Source: Phycisphaeraceae bacterium (GTDB taxonomy: Bacteria; Planctomycetota; Phycisphaerae; Phycisphaerales; UBA1924). From it: DNA of 64,000 bases. Both the position numbers and the translations under genes were made by a program. The first letter of the stretch is position 1. Each line of letters begins with the position of its first letter. Below, piece by piece: positions 33,958-43,250 of this stretch. The stretch covers positions 1,738,001 through 1,802,000 of the forward strand of contig JAHBXF010000002.1 of the NCBI GenBank assembly GCA_019636615.1, read 5' to 3'. Under the pieces are notes generated by a model. It did not search any database and had not been told where the DNA came from. It was given only the letters and a program-made list of their open reading frames with translations.

Positions 33958-35613
33958 TCATCGCTGCGTGGGCGTGACACCCTGCACCGGAACCACGGGA
34001 AGGTGCGTTGTGTCTGGCGCTTTGGGGGCACGCAGGCGGATCGCCAAGGCCTGAGCCTTGCGGCTGTAGTCGATCGACTCGCCGAGAATTCTCGCCGCCT
34101 CCTGGTCGGCGTGGAAGCCCTTGGAGTTTTCGCTGCTGATGTAGTCGAGCCGCCACATGGCCTTTCGCTGATACGTAAAGACCTCGGCGAGGGCCTCGTT
34201 GGTGGCGCCGTGCGCTTTGGCTTCCATGATGGCGTCGAGCATGTCGGTCATGGCGGCCGCGGCACGCTCCATGAGTTCAACGGTGCGGGTCTGGATGGTT
34301 TTCACGCGGTCGCGGAGGTCCTGCTCGGGGACGTTGTGGCAGGTCTGGCAGGCGTTGTTGATGTTCTCCATGGGGCTGCGGACGTTGTGGTTGGAGAGTT
34401 TCATCGCGCCGACGCGCTCGTAGGGCATGTGGCAGTCGGAACAACTGACGCCCGACCTGGCGTGGATGCCCTGGCTCCAGAGTTCAAACTCGGGGTGCTG
34501 GGCCTTGAAGAGGGGCGCCCCTGTTTCGCCGTGCTTGTAGTCGTCGAAGGGCGAGCCGTCGGGGAACTTCTTCTCTTCCCAGAAGCGTTCGATCTGCTCG
34601 GCCTTGAGGCCAAAGCCCCAGGGGAAGACCAGCGTGTCTTTGGTGGCGCAGTAGTACTCGACGTGGCATTGCCCGCAGACGAATGATCGCATCTCCTGGC
34701 GGGTGGCGAGTTTGTTGGGGTCGTATGGCTCTTTCCTGTCGCCTCGACGCCACTGCTCCACGCTGGGCATGTGCGGCAAGGGGTCGTCGCTGCTCGCGAG
34801 GGCCTGCATGCCGAGCATGAAGCCGGGCCGCGTGATGCGCACGCCCATGGTGGCGGGGTCGTGGCAGTCGATGCAACTGACCGGGTGTGCCTCGCTCATG
34901 GCGAAGTGACCGGGGGGGGGATCTTTGCCGCTGAAGCCGCCGACCGGGGGGGCTTCGAAGGCCTGCGTGCCGTCGGCGGCGGTGCCGTCTGGCACCTGCG
35001 TGAGCATCTGGAGCACCTCGTGGTAGGGACGCGTGCTGAGCACCTCGAAGCCCTTGATGACGGCGGGCATGTTGAACTCTTTGGCGAGGGTCGCGTCGTC
35101 GGCGGGAAGGCCCATCGCCTCGAGCCCGGCCTTGCGGTAGAGAACCGTGGTGGAGGCGTGGCAGTGGAGGCAGGCACCGGCCTGCGGGCGTTGATTGACG
35201 CGTTCGGTCACGACCTGGTCGTAGAGCATGTAGGCGTGCCCTCTCGCTTCGCGGTAGTCAATGCTGAAGGCGTAGCCGGCGTAGAGGCGTTTGAGCCAGG
35301 GGCTGTGCTCGATCTTGCTCTCGGGCAGCGCGTTGGAGCCGCCGTAGAAGGTGTCGCCGGCGGTGCTTTTGTACTGCTCGAAGTGGTGCGGCCAGTTTTT
35401 GCCCCAGGGGCGAGGATCAATGCTGACCTCGTTGAGGTCGGCCAGACGCAGGTAGGGCGAGCGGGCGTCCTGCTTGTGCTGCACCATCGTCACGAGGGTG
35501 AATGTCACCACGGCGGTGGCGGCGGCCGCCACGAGAAGAACGCCGGCCATGATGAATACCACGCGGCTTGTTCCGGCGGTCTTGCTGGGCGCTTGGGGTG
35601 TGGTGTTGCTCAT
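33958..35613 (-). CDS. nrfA: Pentaheme cytochrome c nitrite reductase (ammonia-forming), CXXCH heme 1
   Basis: 551 aa. Reduces nitrite to ammonium with six electrons outside the cytoplasm. Five heme sites: C148-H152 (CLHCH), C247-H251, C313-H317, C391-H395, C422-H426. Active-site and calcium ligands match NrfA: CHVEYY (Glu319, Tyr320) and KAQH (Lys370, Gln372, His373). The first site, which carries the catalytic heme and is CXXCK in E. coli, is CXXCH here. The N-terminal hydrophobic stretch (residues ~17-44) is a signal or anchor. Last gene of the lipoprotein-ccsBA-nrfH-nrfA operon, 39 bp after nrfH. Confidence 0.93.
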   Translation of the reverse strand: MSNTTPQAPSKTAGTSRVVFIMAGVLLVAAAATAVVTFTLVTMVQHKQDARSPYLRLADLNEVSIDPRPWGKNWPHHFEQYKSTAGDTFYGGSNALPESKIEHSPWLKRLYAGYAFSIDYREARGHAYMLYDQVVTERVNQRPQAGACLHCHASTTVLYRKAGLEAMGLPADDATLAKEFNMPAVIKGFEVLSTRPYHEVLQMLTQVPDGTAADGTQAFEAPPVGGFSGKDPPPGHFAMSEAHPVSCIDCHDPATMGVRITRPGFMLGMQALASSDDPLPHMPSVEQWRRGDRKEPYDPNKLATRQEMRSFVCGQCHVEYYCATKDTLVFPWGFGLKAEQIERFWEEKKFPDGSPFDDYKHGETGAPLFKAQHPEFELWSQGIHARSGVSCSDCHMPYERVGAMKLSNHNVRSPMENINNACQTCHNVPEQDLRDRVKTIQTRTVELMERAAAAMTDMLDAIMEAKAHGATNEALAEVFTYQRKAMWRLDYISSENSKGFHADQEAARILGESIDYSRKAQALAIRLRAPKAPDTTHLPVVPVQGVTPTQR

Positions 35614-35652
35614 GACTGGCTCTGCTGAAACTGTGGCTGAACTCCCGGAACG

Positions 35653-36162
35653 TCAACGGCGGAGGGCGTGCCCGACATCGCTGTGGCAGTGGACACACGA
35701 GAGCATGTCCCCGCCGGGTTGTTCCGGGAGCATGCTGTGAACGAAGTCGGAGTGGCAGTGCAGGCACGCGTTCTGGGTGACTCTGCTGTTTCGGGGCTTG
35801 ATGCGGATGGGCTCATGAAAGCCGCCCATGGTGAAAGCCAGCGAGTGAAAGAACCCGTTGTCCGCTTTCACGAGCCACTTGCCCACGGGGTGGTGGGAAA
35901 GGTGGCAGTCGTTGCATGTCGCGACGTTCTTGTGGCTGGACTTGACCCACGAGTCGTAGTGACCCTGCATGACGTGGCAGTTCGCGCACGAGGCCGGGTT
36001 GTTGGAGAGGTATGAAGCCCCTTCGCCATACCCGAACGTGAACGCGCCCAGGCCGGCCAAGACACCGACAATCGCGGCGGTCACGAGCGGGAGCGCGCCG
36101 AAACCCATCGCTCGCCTCGCGGGTGAGTTGGCCGGCAGGGATGGCGTGGTTTCAGAAGACAT
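35653..36162 (-). CDS. nrfH: Cytochrome c quinol dehydrogenase NrfH (NapC/NirT family)
   Basis: 169-aa tetraheme membrane protein that oxidises menaquinol and feeds electrons to NrfA. One N-terminal membrane helix (LVTAAIVGVLAGLGAFTFGYG) is followed by four CXXCH sites: CANCH, CNDCH, CLHCH, CVHCH. ASCANCHVMQGHYDSWVKSS is typical of NrfH, with Met next to heme 1 as ligand. ATG 36162 chosen; the frame extends 5 codons further. Lies between ccsBA and nrfA. Confidence 0.93.
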   Translation of the reverse strand: MSSETTPSLPANSPARRAMGFGALPLVTAAIVGVLAGLGAFTFGYGEGASYLSNNPASCANCHVMQGHYDSWVKSSHKNVATCNDCHLSHHPVGKWLVKADNGFFHSLAFTMGGFHEPIRIKPRNSRVTQNACLHCHSDFVHSMLPEQPGGDMLSCVHCHSDVGHALRR

Positions 36163-36240
36163 CTTGATCGCACCCATCGGACCACGCTGAAGATCGTGCC
36201 AGAGTATCCGACCCGAGCCACCCGAGCGTAGCCTCGCGGC

Positions 36241-39174
36241 TCAGGCCGACGAACTGCGCCAGAGGTGCCGGGGGGCGAGGCCGATCGACATGATCGCGAG
36301 TTGGCTGGCGACGAAGAGGAGCATCCAGAAGACGGCGGAATCCATGAAGCCGTAGGAGTGCAGACCGACACCGAGCATGTTGGTGCCGAACCAACTCCAG
36401 GCCGTCACGATGTTGCCCGAGACCGCGAGCACCATGATCTCCCGTGGACCCGCCAGCCCCCCCCACCTCGCGTGGAGGATGACGGCGCAGATGAGCACCA
36501 CGAGGGCGGCGCCGTTCTCTTTCGGGTCCCAGCCCCAGAATCGTCCCCACGACTGGTCCGCCCAGATGCCGCCGAGCACCGTGCCCACGAAACTCAGCAG
36601 CAGCGCGAAACAAACCACGCCGTAGACCATTTTGGTCAGGGCCTGAGCACGGTCGGGGGTGAGCATGCGCGTGAACACCCCGAGAAGGAGGTAGGCCGCC
36701 GCGATGGTGCCGGCCAGGAACGTCGCAGAATAGCCCAGGGTGATCGTGACCACGTGGGTGGCCAGCCAGAAGTTGCTGTCGAGCACGGCCTGCATCATCT
36801 GCATGGTGTCCCCGTCGTTGCCGAGGTTGTGGGCGACGATGAGCGAGGCGAAACCGATGGAGGCGGCGCCGAGCGCCGGCACGCCGATGGGGTAGAGCCT
36901 CTCGAGGAGAAGGCCAAAGAGCACCGAGGCCCAGCCAACAAAGATGGCCGAGGAATAGAGATTCGTCACCGGGGGCCTGTCCTGCAGGTAGATGCGCAGG
37001 ATGATGGCGAGGGTGTGCACAAAGAGCGCCGCCCAGAGCATTCCCACGGCCGCGGAACGCAGGCTGTCTCCCGCGCCGCCATCCTGCGTGCGCAGGCGCA
37101 CCAGCAGCCACGCGCAGATGAGCAGGAACGCGATGACATAGACCGTGGTGGCGCCGATGAACACGTCGGCACGGTTGAAGGCAACTTCAAGATCTGCCTT
37201 GCGCATCACCTCGGGCATCGAGGCCCGCAGCAGCGTGTCGTAGCCGCGCACCGCGCTGTTGAAACTCGCGGCGTCGTTCTGGCTGTAGGCGGTCATGATC
37301 GCGACCGAATACGCCACCGCCGGGTGGATATCGGCCGGATCGACGCGGCCCAGCGGGTGATCGTCCGGTCGGCCGACCCCCGAGTCGAGGAAGGCGTCGT
37401 GGAAGGGCCGCCACTCCTGGTCCGGCCCGAGGGGCGGGATGCTGTACGGCTCGCGCATCCTCGCGTGCGAGAGGAGCGTGTCGACAGCGCGATAGAGGTT
37501 GACCACCGCCCTCTGGAACGGGTCACGCTTCTTCGAGTCTACCTCGAACGCCCTCTCGGCCTGGCGGGCGATCTCGGGCCAGTGCGGCTCGATGTCGGCG
37601 AGTGTCAGCCGGTGTCTGCCGCCATCTTCAGGACGCTTGCCGAGCATCGAGAGAAGGTCGGGGTGATCAACACGGACTACCGGCATGCGCGCGGCGTCTT
37701 CTGGTCTGGCGATGAGGTCGATGAGGAATCTGGTCGCGTCTACCTGGCCCGATTCGGCACGCACCGACTGCCTTCCCCCCGCGACCATGAGCACATGGCG
37801 CGCCGCGGTATCGACCGGTTTGATGCGACCCCCAGACGAGACCGGGAGTGAAGCGAAGGTCTTGAGATCAAAGTCGCTCCTTGCCGGCGGTCGCAGCAGA
37901 GCCCCGCACGCGATGACGAGCCCGACCGCCGCGGCGGCCCACGGCAGTGCCTTTCGCCACCAGGGCGTGTGGGCACGCTGGCGCGGCGAAGGCTGTGCGC
38001 CGGGCTTTGCAGCGCGGCGGCGGAGGAACCCGGTGAGCCCCACCCCGAAGTGCCAGAGCAGGCCGGCGCTGACAACCGCGCACGCGGCGTAGGGGAGCAT
38101 GGCGCCGGGGTTGCGCACGACCTGCAGAACCGTGCCGCTGCCGTCTGGCCGGTATGAAGCCTGATAGAAGGTGGCGCCCCGGTATCGCAGGGGGTTGTTC
38201 ATCCAGATGAGCGCTTCGCGGTCGGTGCCGTGCTCGGGATCAACAACACGAACACGGCTGGAGAAGTTCCTGGGGATTTCGGTGCCCACGAACTTGTCGT
38301 GCCTGAACTCGATGAGGTGGATTTCATAGGGCTTGTAGGTGCGCCGGAAGCGCAGCGCCAGGCCGTAGGTTGTGTCGCCGATGGTCACCGGTTGAGGATC
38401 GATGAGGCCGGCCCACACCAGCCATGTGCCCAGGGGCTGCCCATCGCGGATCAGCCGCACGTATGCCGCGGGCATATCGGTCTGCGCCCCATCCACGCCG
38501 CGCGCCTTTGGGAGTTCATCGAGCGTGGCTTCTCGCCCCACACCCTGGTCGGCGGGCGTGGGGCGGGTGGCGCGGAGGAGGCGCGCGTTCGGGGCCCATC
38601 GCACAACTTGAACCTGGAAGGGCACGGCATCGTGGGCGATCGGGTCGGAAGAGCGTGCCGCGCGCTCGAGGAACTCCCCGGGAATGGAGACGACACGGTC
38701 TCTCTCGGGGCTGATGGGTTCGATCACGACCAACTCACCCGAGCGGATGTCCTCGACGTACGACGACTTGCCCCCAACCCCGATGCTCATCAGGCCCTCG
38801 TCGGCGTAGATCGCCGTGATGAACTCGCCAATGAGCAGGAGCACAAGCCCGGCGTGTGTGATGATCACGCCTACGCGGCGGCGTGTGAGGGAGAACCTGG
38901 CCGCGTGCGCGGCGAGCAGGTTGATGAGCAGCAGCACCCCGAGCAACGCCCCGCCGGGGAACGGGATGCTCCACGGAATGCGTGCCAGGCGTTCCGGCAC
39001 GAGCAACTGCAGATCAATCCACGCCACCATGCTGCGGAAATAGATCTCGACCGCCTCCCACACGCCGATCCTCGCCTGCGCGAGCGTACCGACGAAGATG
39101 AGGACCATCGAGAGCGCGAGCAGCGCCACGGTGAGGCGGAGCGATGCGAGAACGCTGAGAATCTGGCGGAACAT
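36241..39174 (-). CDS. ccsBA: Fused cytochrome c biogenesis protein CcsBA (ResB-ResC), NrfI-like
   Basis: 977-aa system II cytochrome c synthetase that exports heme and attaches it to CXXCH apoproteins. The N-terminal half is ResB/CcsB-like (helices at ~10-35, 70-95, 105-125, then a large periplasmic domain). A ~150-residue region rich in polar residues follows the mid-protein helix. The C-terminal CcsA half has the heme-handling WWD segment (residues 869-890: SWGRFWGWDPKENG) and flanking His (AHNLGND, THVVT). A fusion gene next to nrfH-nrfA is the arrangement of nrfI in Wolinella. Confidence 0.93.
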   Translation of the reverse strand: MFRQILSVLASLRLTVALLALSMVLIFVGTLAQARIGVWEAVEIYFRSMVAWIDLQLLVPERLARIPWSIPFPGGALLGVLLLINLLAAHAARFSLTRRRVGVIITHAGLVLLLIGEFITAIYADEGLMSIGVGGKSSYVEDIRSGELVVIEPISPERDRVVSIPGEFLERAARSSDPIAHDAVPFQVQVVRWAPNARLLRATRPTPADQGVGREATLDELPKARGVDGAQTDMPAAYVRLIRDGQPLGTWLVWAGLIDPQPVTIGDTTYGLALRFRRTYKPYEIHLIEFRHDKFVGTEIPRNFSSRVRVVDPEHGTDREALIWMNNPLRYRGATFYQASYRPDGSGTVLQVVRNPGAMLPYAACAVVSAGLLWHFGVGLTGFLRRRAAKPGAQPSPRQRAHTPWWRKALPWAAAAVGLVIACGALLRPPARSDFDLKTFASLPVSSGGRIKPVDTAARHVLMVAGGRQSVRAESGQVDATRFLIDLIARPEDAARMPVVRVDHPDLLSMLGKRPEDGGRHRLTLADIEPHWPEIARQAERAFEVDSKKRDPFQRAVVNLYRAVDTLLSHARMREPYSIPPLGPDQEWRPFHDAFLDSGVGRPDDHPLGRVDPADIHPAVAYSVAIMTAYSQNDAASFNSAVRGYDTLLRASMPEVMRKADLEVAFNRADVFIGATTVYVIAFLLICAWLLVRLRTQDGGAGDSLRSAAVGMLWAALFVHTLAIILRIYLQDRPPVTNLYSSAIFVGWASVLFGLLLERLYPIGVPALGAASIGFASLIVAHNLGNDGDTMQMMQAVLDSNFWLATHVVTITLGYSATFLAGTIAAAYLLLGVFTRMLTPDRAQALTKMVYGVVCFALLLSFVGTVLGGIWADQSWGRFWGWDPKENGAALVVLICAVILHARWGGLAGPREIMVLAVSGNIVTAWSWFGTNMLGVGLHSYGFMDSAVFWMLLFVASQLAIMSIGLAPRHLWRSSSA

Positions 39175-39197
39175 AGAGCCGGCTCCGTGTGGTGTGG

Positions 39198-39851
39198 TCA
39201 GGGGTGCTCGGGTGCCGGCGACGATGGCTCATGGAACGATCGCGCGAAAGCCATAAACCGATCTTTGATCTCATGGGCCTTGTCGGGTGTGGTTGTGGCA
39301 CGGATGAACCACGTGCGCCCCGCCGAGGGCTGCGCGATGCCGGCCGCGAGCATGTGGGCGGCCTCGCCCGTGAGGTGTGCCGCGTACCCCTGCAATCCGT
39401 GGGTGCTGAACCGCTCGATCTCTGATTCGAGGGCTTCTGGCCCGATCTCTGCGAGGCCGACCTGCATCCGCCAGCGGTTGATGTTGGCCAGAACGCCGCC
39501 AACATCGCCCGGGAACCGCGACAGCGCGATCTCGACCTCACCGGCGGATGTCTGGGCGATGAACGTCTTGAAACGCATCGGCGGGGTCTCGTCCGACTCT
39601 GCCCACCCTTCCGGGAGGACCCAACGAAGGTCGGCCTCTTCCCACGGCGGGGGTTTTTCATCGAGCGCCGGGGGCGTGGCGGGGGACGCTTCTGGTTGTC
39701 CTCCAGTCGCCTGAGGCACGGGAGGCACCTCTCGGGGCGCATCCCTTGGTGCTTCATACACCGTGATCGCGGGGCCGTCGCACCCTTGAAGAACCGTGAA
39801 GCACAGCACACACGCCGCGGTGTGCGCTGCCAATGGAGTGATCACGCGCAT
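39198..39851 (-). CDS. Lipoprotein of the nrf/ccs operon, unknown function
   Basis: 217 aa. Lipoprotein signal MRVITPLAAHTAACVLCFTV with lipobox LQGC, a Pro-rich linker, then a domain beginning WVLPEGWAES with MRFKTFIAQTSAGEVEIALS, which resembles an outer-membrane-associated alpha/beta domain I cannot name. It is 23 bp upstream of ccsBA, so it is the first gene of this operon; a link to heme delivery or cytochrome maturation is inferred from place only. ATG 39851 chosen. Confidence 0.7.
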   Translation of the reverse strand: MRVITPLAAHTAACVLCFTVLQGCDGPAITVYEAPRDAPREVPPVPQATGGQPEASPATPPALDEKPPPWEEADLRWVLPEGWAESDETPPMRFKTFIAQTSAGEVEIALSRFPGDVGGVLANINRWRMQVGLAEIGPEALESEIERFSTHGLQGYAAHLTGEAAHMLAAGIAQPSAGRTWFIRATTTPDKAHEIKDRFMAFARSFHEPSSPAPEHP

Positions 39852-39862
39852 GCTCGGCATGG

Positions 39863-39883
39863 CGGATTATTGGAACCAATCCG
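39863..39883. promoter_or_regulatory. Inverted repeat in the nrf/nos divergent region
   Basis: CGGATT (39863-39868) and AATCCG (39878-39883) flank a 9-bp centre; a nested ATTGG-AA-CCAAT is also present. It lies 12-32 bp before the lipoprotein start of the nrf operon. It could be an operator or leader hairpin. No match to the FNR consensus. Confidence 0.3.
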
Positions 39884-39982
39884 CGGTCGGCGGGTGAGAC
39901 GTCCCAAATCGTCGCCCGAAAGCCGCGGAAGCGGCCGGGGTGCGGGAAACGAGAAAACATCTCTGAAATTCGGCGACAGATC

Positions 39983-40011
39983 TTGACCCGTGCCGATATC
40001 CTGTATATATC
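39983..40011 (+). promoter_or_regulatory. Promoter candidate for the nos operon
   Basis: TTGACC (39983-39988), 17-bp spacer, TATATC (40006-40011), inside the AT-rich tract of the divergent region and 39 bp before the cytochrome c start codon. It is the only good sigma-70-like pair here. Confidence 0.5.
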
Positions 40012-40050
40012 TATCCATTAATCCAGCATACCGACGCACGGGAGACGCAC

Positions 40051-40998
40051 ATGGAGCCGAGGCATCGCGAAACACGCCTGAAGAGGGGATCGCCGGACAC
40101 GAACCCGTGGGCACCGGCTCAAGGATCCGGCCTTGGGCATGCGGCCAAGTCGGTCGCGCTGGCGTGTCTGCTCTGCGTGCCGATCCTGTCGCTGGGCGCG
40201 TGGAGGATGGGCAGTTACTGGGGAGCCATCGAACAGGCCCGCCTGGCCGCGCTGGAAGAATCTCGGGCGCACACCGCGCTGGTATCAGCGCCCGCGCTGC
40301 CGCTGCTTGATGCCGAAACCGCCGCGCGCGGCCGAGACCTGTTCACCTCGGCGTGCGTCGCCTGCCACGGTGCGGGCGGCACGGGCATCGCGGGGCTGGG
40401 CGCGGATATCACGCGCAGCCCATTCGTGGCGGCGCGTGACGACAACGAGATGGTGAAGTTTCTCGTCGCGGGCCGCCCGAACGCGCAGCCCGTGGGCATG
40501 CCGCCCCGGGCCGGTCGCGACGACCTGACCGACGAAGACCTGCACGCGATCGTGGCGTATGTGCGTGGCCTTCAAGACCCGCGGCGCATGCCCGCCCTGC
40601 GCGAGCCCGTGCTCGCGGGTGTTGCCCCTGTGACCGCGGGCGAACTCGACGCGGCGCTGGCGGCCGCGGGCGGTGATGAAGAACTCGCCGAGTACATCGC
40701 CAGCGGCACCAAGCTCTTTGCCGCTTCGTGCACCGCCTGTCATGCGCAAGGGGGCGTGGGCATCAAGGGGAACGGCCCCTCGATGATCGGCAACGCGTTT
40801 GTGAAGAGCCTCGACGACGACGGGCTGCTGGCCTTCCTCAAGCGGGGTCGAGACCCGAGCGACCCCAAGAACACGACCGGCGTGGGCATGCCCGCCAAGG
40901 GCGGGAACCCGGCGCTGGACGAGGACGACCTGCTGGACATCATCGCCTACCTGCGAACGTTGGAGAAAGGAAACGGCAGCGCGAGCGCTGCCAAGTGA
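40051..40998 (+). CDS. Membrane-anchored diheme cytochrome c, nos operon electron donor
   Basis: 315 aa. One uncleaved-looking membrane helix (residues ~33-53: SVALACLLCVPILSLGAW) is followed by two class I cytochrome c domains: CVACHGAGGTGIAGLG (heme 1) and CTACHAQGGVGIKGNG (heme 2), each with a distal Met (VGMPPRAG, VGMPAKGG). Such NosC-like proteins accept electrons from the cytochrome bc complex and deliver them to NosZ. It is the first gene of the nos operon, 65 bp before nosZ. Confidence 0.85.
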   Translation: MEPRHRETRLKRGSPDTNPWAPAQGSGLGHAAKSVALACLLCVPILSLGAWRMGSYWGAIEQARLAALEESRAHTALVSAPALPLLDAETAARGRDLFTSACVACHGAGGTGIAGLGADITRSPFVAARDDNEMVKFLVAGRPNAQPVGMPPRAGRDDLTDEDLHAIVAYVRGLQDPRRMPALREPVLAGVAPVTAGELDAALAAAGGDEELAEYIASGTKLFAASCTACHAQGGVGIKGNGPSMIGNAFVKSLDDDGLLAFLKRGRDPSDPKNTTGVGMPAKGGNPALDEDDLLDIIAYLRTLEKGNGSASAAK

Positions 40999-41063
40999 AG
41001 CACCACGGGGTCGGGCGCACTGATGTCAGTGGGCTCTGATCCCCCTCGCCTGGAGACACGCAC

Positions 41064-43166
41064 ATGGAACGTCCGAAACAATCACGGGGCCGACTGACTG
41101 GGATGGCGGCGCTGCTCTGCGCGGCCGCCGCGACCGGGGTGATGGTGTGTGAGGCCGATGCGCAGCAGGAAGGGCGTCGGCGGCGCGGCGGGCAGCAGGA
41201 GGCACGCCCGATCGAGATCACGCCAGATCAGGTCGCGCAGCTCACCCGCATCGCCAACGAGCGCAAACTGAACGTCGATGACCTGCTCTCGGCGGCCAAG
41301 ACGTTTATGCCCAGCGGCAAGCACGACGAGTATGTGCTTTTCTCGTCGGGCGGCCAGAGCGGGCAGGTATACGCCATCGGCGTGCCCAGCATGCGCATGC
41401 TGCGGTCGATCGCCGTCTTCACGCCCGAGTCGTGGCAGGGGTACGGCTTTGCCGGGATGAACGACCCCGTGCACGAGTCGCTGAAGATCAACGGCCACCC
41501 CGTGCTCTGGGGCGACACCCACCACCCCGCGCTCTCCGAAACGGCGGGCGAGTACGACGGCGAGTTTCTCTTCATCGGCGACAAGGCCAACGCCAGAGTG
41601 GCGGTGATCAATCTGCGCGACTGGGAGACCAAGCAGATCGTGAAGAACCCCCTCACCATCAGCGACCACGGCGCCGCCTTCGTCACGCCCAACACCGACT
41701 ACGTGATCGAGGGCGGGCAGTACGCCACCGTGCTGGGGTACGGCTACGCCCCGATCGAAGAGTACAAGAAACACTACCGCGGCATGGTCACGCTGTGGAA
41801 GTTTGACCGCGCCAAGGGCAAGATCGACACGGACAAGTCGTTCGCCATGGAGCTGCCCCCCTACTGGCAGGACCTGGCCGACGCCGGCAAGGGCGCCAGC
41901 GACGGGTACTTCTTCATCAACTCCTTCAACGTGGAAATGGCCACCGGCGGCGTGGAGCGGGGCAACCCGCCCTTCGAGGCGGGCGCCAGCAAGCGCGACA
42001 TGGACTACCTGCACATCGTGGACTGGAAGAAGGCCGAGCAGGTCTTCAAGGCGGGCAAGTTCGACACCATCAACGGCTTCCCCGTGATCTCGCTGGCTAC
42101 CAGCATCGCCGAGGGGCTGCTGCATTTCGCGCCCGAGCCCAAGAGCCCGCACGGGGTGGACGTGACGCCCTGCGGCAAGTACATGGTGGTGGCCGGCAAA
42201 CTCGACCCGCACGTCACCGTGTACTCGATGGAGAAGATCAAGCGGGCCATCGAGACGAAGAACTACAGCACGACCGACGAGTACGGCGTGCCCGTGCTCG
42301 ACTTTGACGCGGTGAAGGAAGTGCAGGTTGAACTGGGCCTCGGGCCGCTGCACACCCAGTTTGACGACAAGGGCTACGCCTACACGTCGCTCTTCCTCGA
42401 TTCCGCCGTGGCGCGATGGAGCCTGGGGGGAGACTACGCCAAACTCCACAAAGAGCAGCCCTGGAAACTCATCACCAAAACCTCCGTGCACTACAACATC
42501 GGCCACCTCTCCGCCGCCGAGGGCGACACCGTGAGCCCCGACGGGCGCTTCCTGATCTCCATGTCGAAGTGGTCGGTCGACCGCTTCCTGCCCACGGGCC
42601 CGCTGCTGCCACAGAACTTCCAACTGCTGGACATCGGCGAGCCGGGGACGGCCATGCCCGTGATCTACGACATGCCCTTCCCGGTGGGAGAGCCCCACTA
42701 CTGCCAGATGATCAAGGCCGACAAACTCAAGACCTGGACCGTTTACCCCGAGGTGGGCTTCAACCCGCACACCATGCGGCTCGACCCGAACTCGCCGCGC
42801 AAGGGCGACGAGGGCGTGACGCGCGAAGGCAACAAGGTTCTTGTCAAGATGACGTCGATCCGCAGCCACTTCAAGCCCGAGCATGTCGAGGTCAACGAGG
42901 GCGACCTTGTGACCTGGCGCATCGTCTCGCTCGAAACCACGATGGACGCCACGCACGGCTTCTGCATCGGCGGGTACAACATCAATCTGTCTCTTGAACC
43001 CGGCGAGTACACCGAGTTCTCATTCATCGCGGACCGCCCCGGCACCTACCCCTTCTACTGCACCGAGTTCTGCTCGGCGCTGCACCTTGAAATGATGGGC
43101 TACCTGCATGTCAAGCCCAAGTCCGGCGTTGTCGGCCCTGTCTACGGCCCTGTTTCAGGCAAGTGA
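41064..43166 (+). CDS. nosZ: Nitrous-oxide reductase, Sec-type (clade II)
   Basis: 700 aa; reduces N2O to N2 in the periplasm. All seven CuZ histidines are visible: His153/154 (DTHHPALS), His202 (SDHG), His363 (SPHGVDV), His430 (GPLHTQFD), His481 (IGHLSAAEGD), His545 (EPHYCQM). The CuA site is complete: His631, Cys666, Cys670, His674, Met677 (YCTEFCSALHLEMMG). The signal peptide (to about residue 33) has no twin-Arg motif, so export is by Sec, the hallmark of clade II (atypical) NosZ. Followed by membrane protein and nosDFYL. Confidence 0.97.
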   Translation: MERPKQSRGRLTGMAALLCAAAATGVMVCEADAQQEGRRRRGGQQEARPIEITPDQVAQLTRIANERKLNVDDLLSAAKTFMPSGKHDEYVLFSSGGQSGQVYAIGVPSMRMLRSIAVFTPESWQGYGFAGMNDPVHESLKINGHPVLWGDTHHPALSETAGEYDGEFLFIGDKANARVAVINLRDWETKQIVKNPLTISDHGAAFVTPNTDYVIEGGQYATVLGYGYAPIEEYKKHYRGMVTLWKFDRAKGKIDTDKSFAMELPPYWQDLADAGKGASDGYFFINSFNVEMATGGVERGNPPFEAGASKRDMDYLHIVDWKKAEQVFKAGKFDTINGFPVISLATSIAEGLLHFAPEPKSPHGVDVTPCGKYMVVAGKLDPHVTVYSMEKIKRAIETKNYSTTDEYGVPVLDFDAVKEVQVELGLGPLHTQFDDKGYAYTSLFLDSAVARWSLGGDYAKLHKEQPWKLITKTSVHYNIGHLSAAEGDTVSPDGRFLISMSKWSVDRFLPTGPLLPQNFQLLDIGEPGTAMPVIYDMPFPVGEPHYCQMIKADKLKTWTVYPEVGFNPHTMRLDPNSPRKGDEGVTREGNKVLVKMTSIRSHFKPEHVEVNEGDLVTWRIVSLETTMDATHGFCIGGYNINLSLEPGEYTEFSFIADRPGTYPFYCTEFCSALHLEMMGYLHVKPKSGVVGPVYGPVSGK

Positions 43167-43250
43167 TTCTCCCCTCCCCGTCCGCGGCGCGTTCGCTCGT
43201 GCCGCGGGCATTCTCGGCCACGACACTGCTGTCGAGAGGAGACCCCCGGC

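Noticed and set aside
39852..40050. FNR/CRP-type site TTGAT-N4-ATCAA in the nrf/nos control region
   Set aside because: I looked on both strands and saw no acceptable half-site pair; only the repeat at 39863-39883 and the promoter candidate are reported.
41082..42956. 624-aa open frame on the minus strand
   Set aside because: Antisense shadow of nosZ; the translation has no family features.
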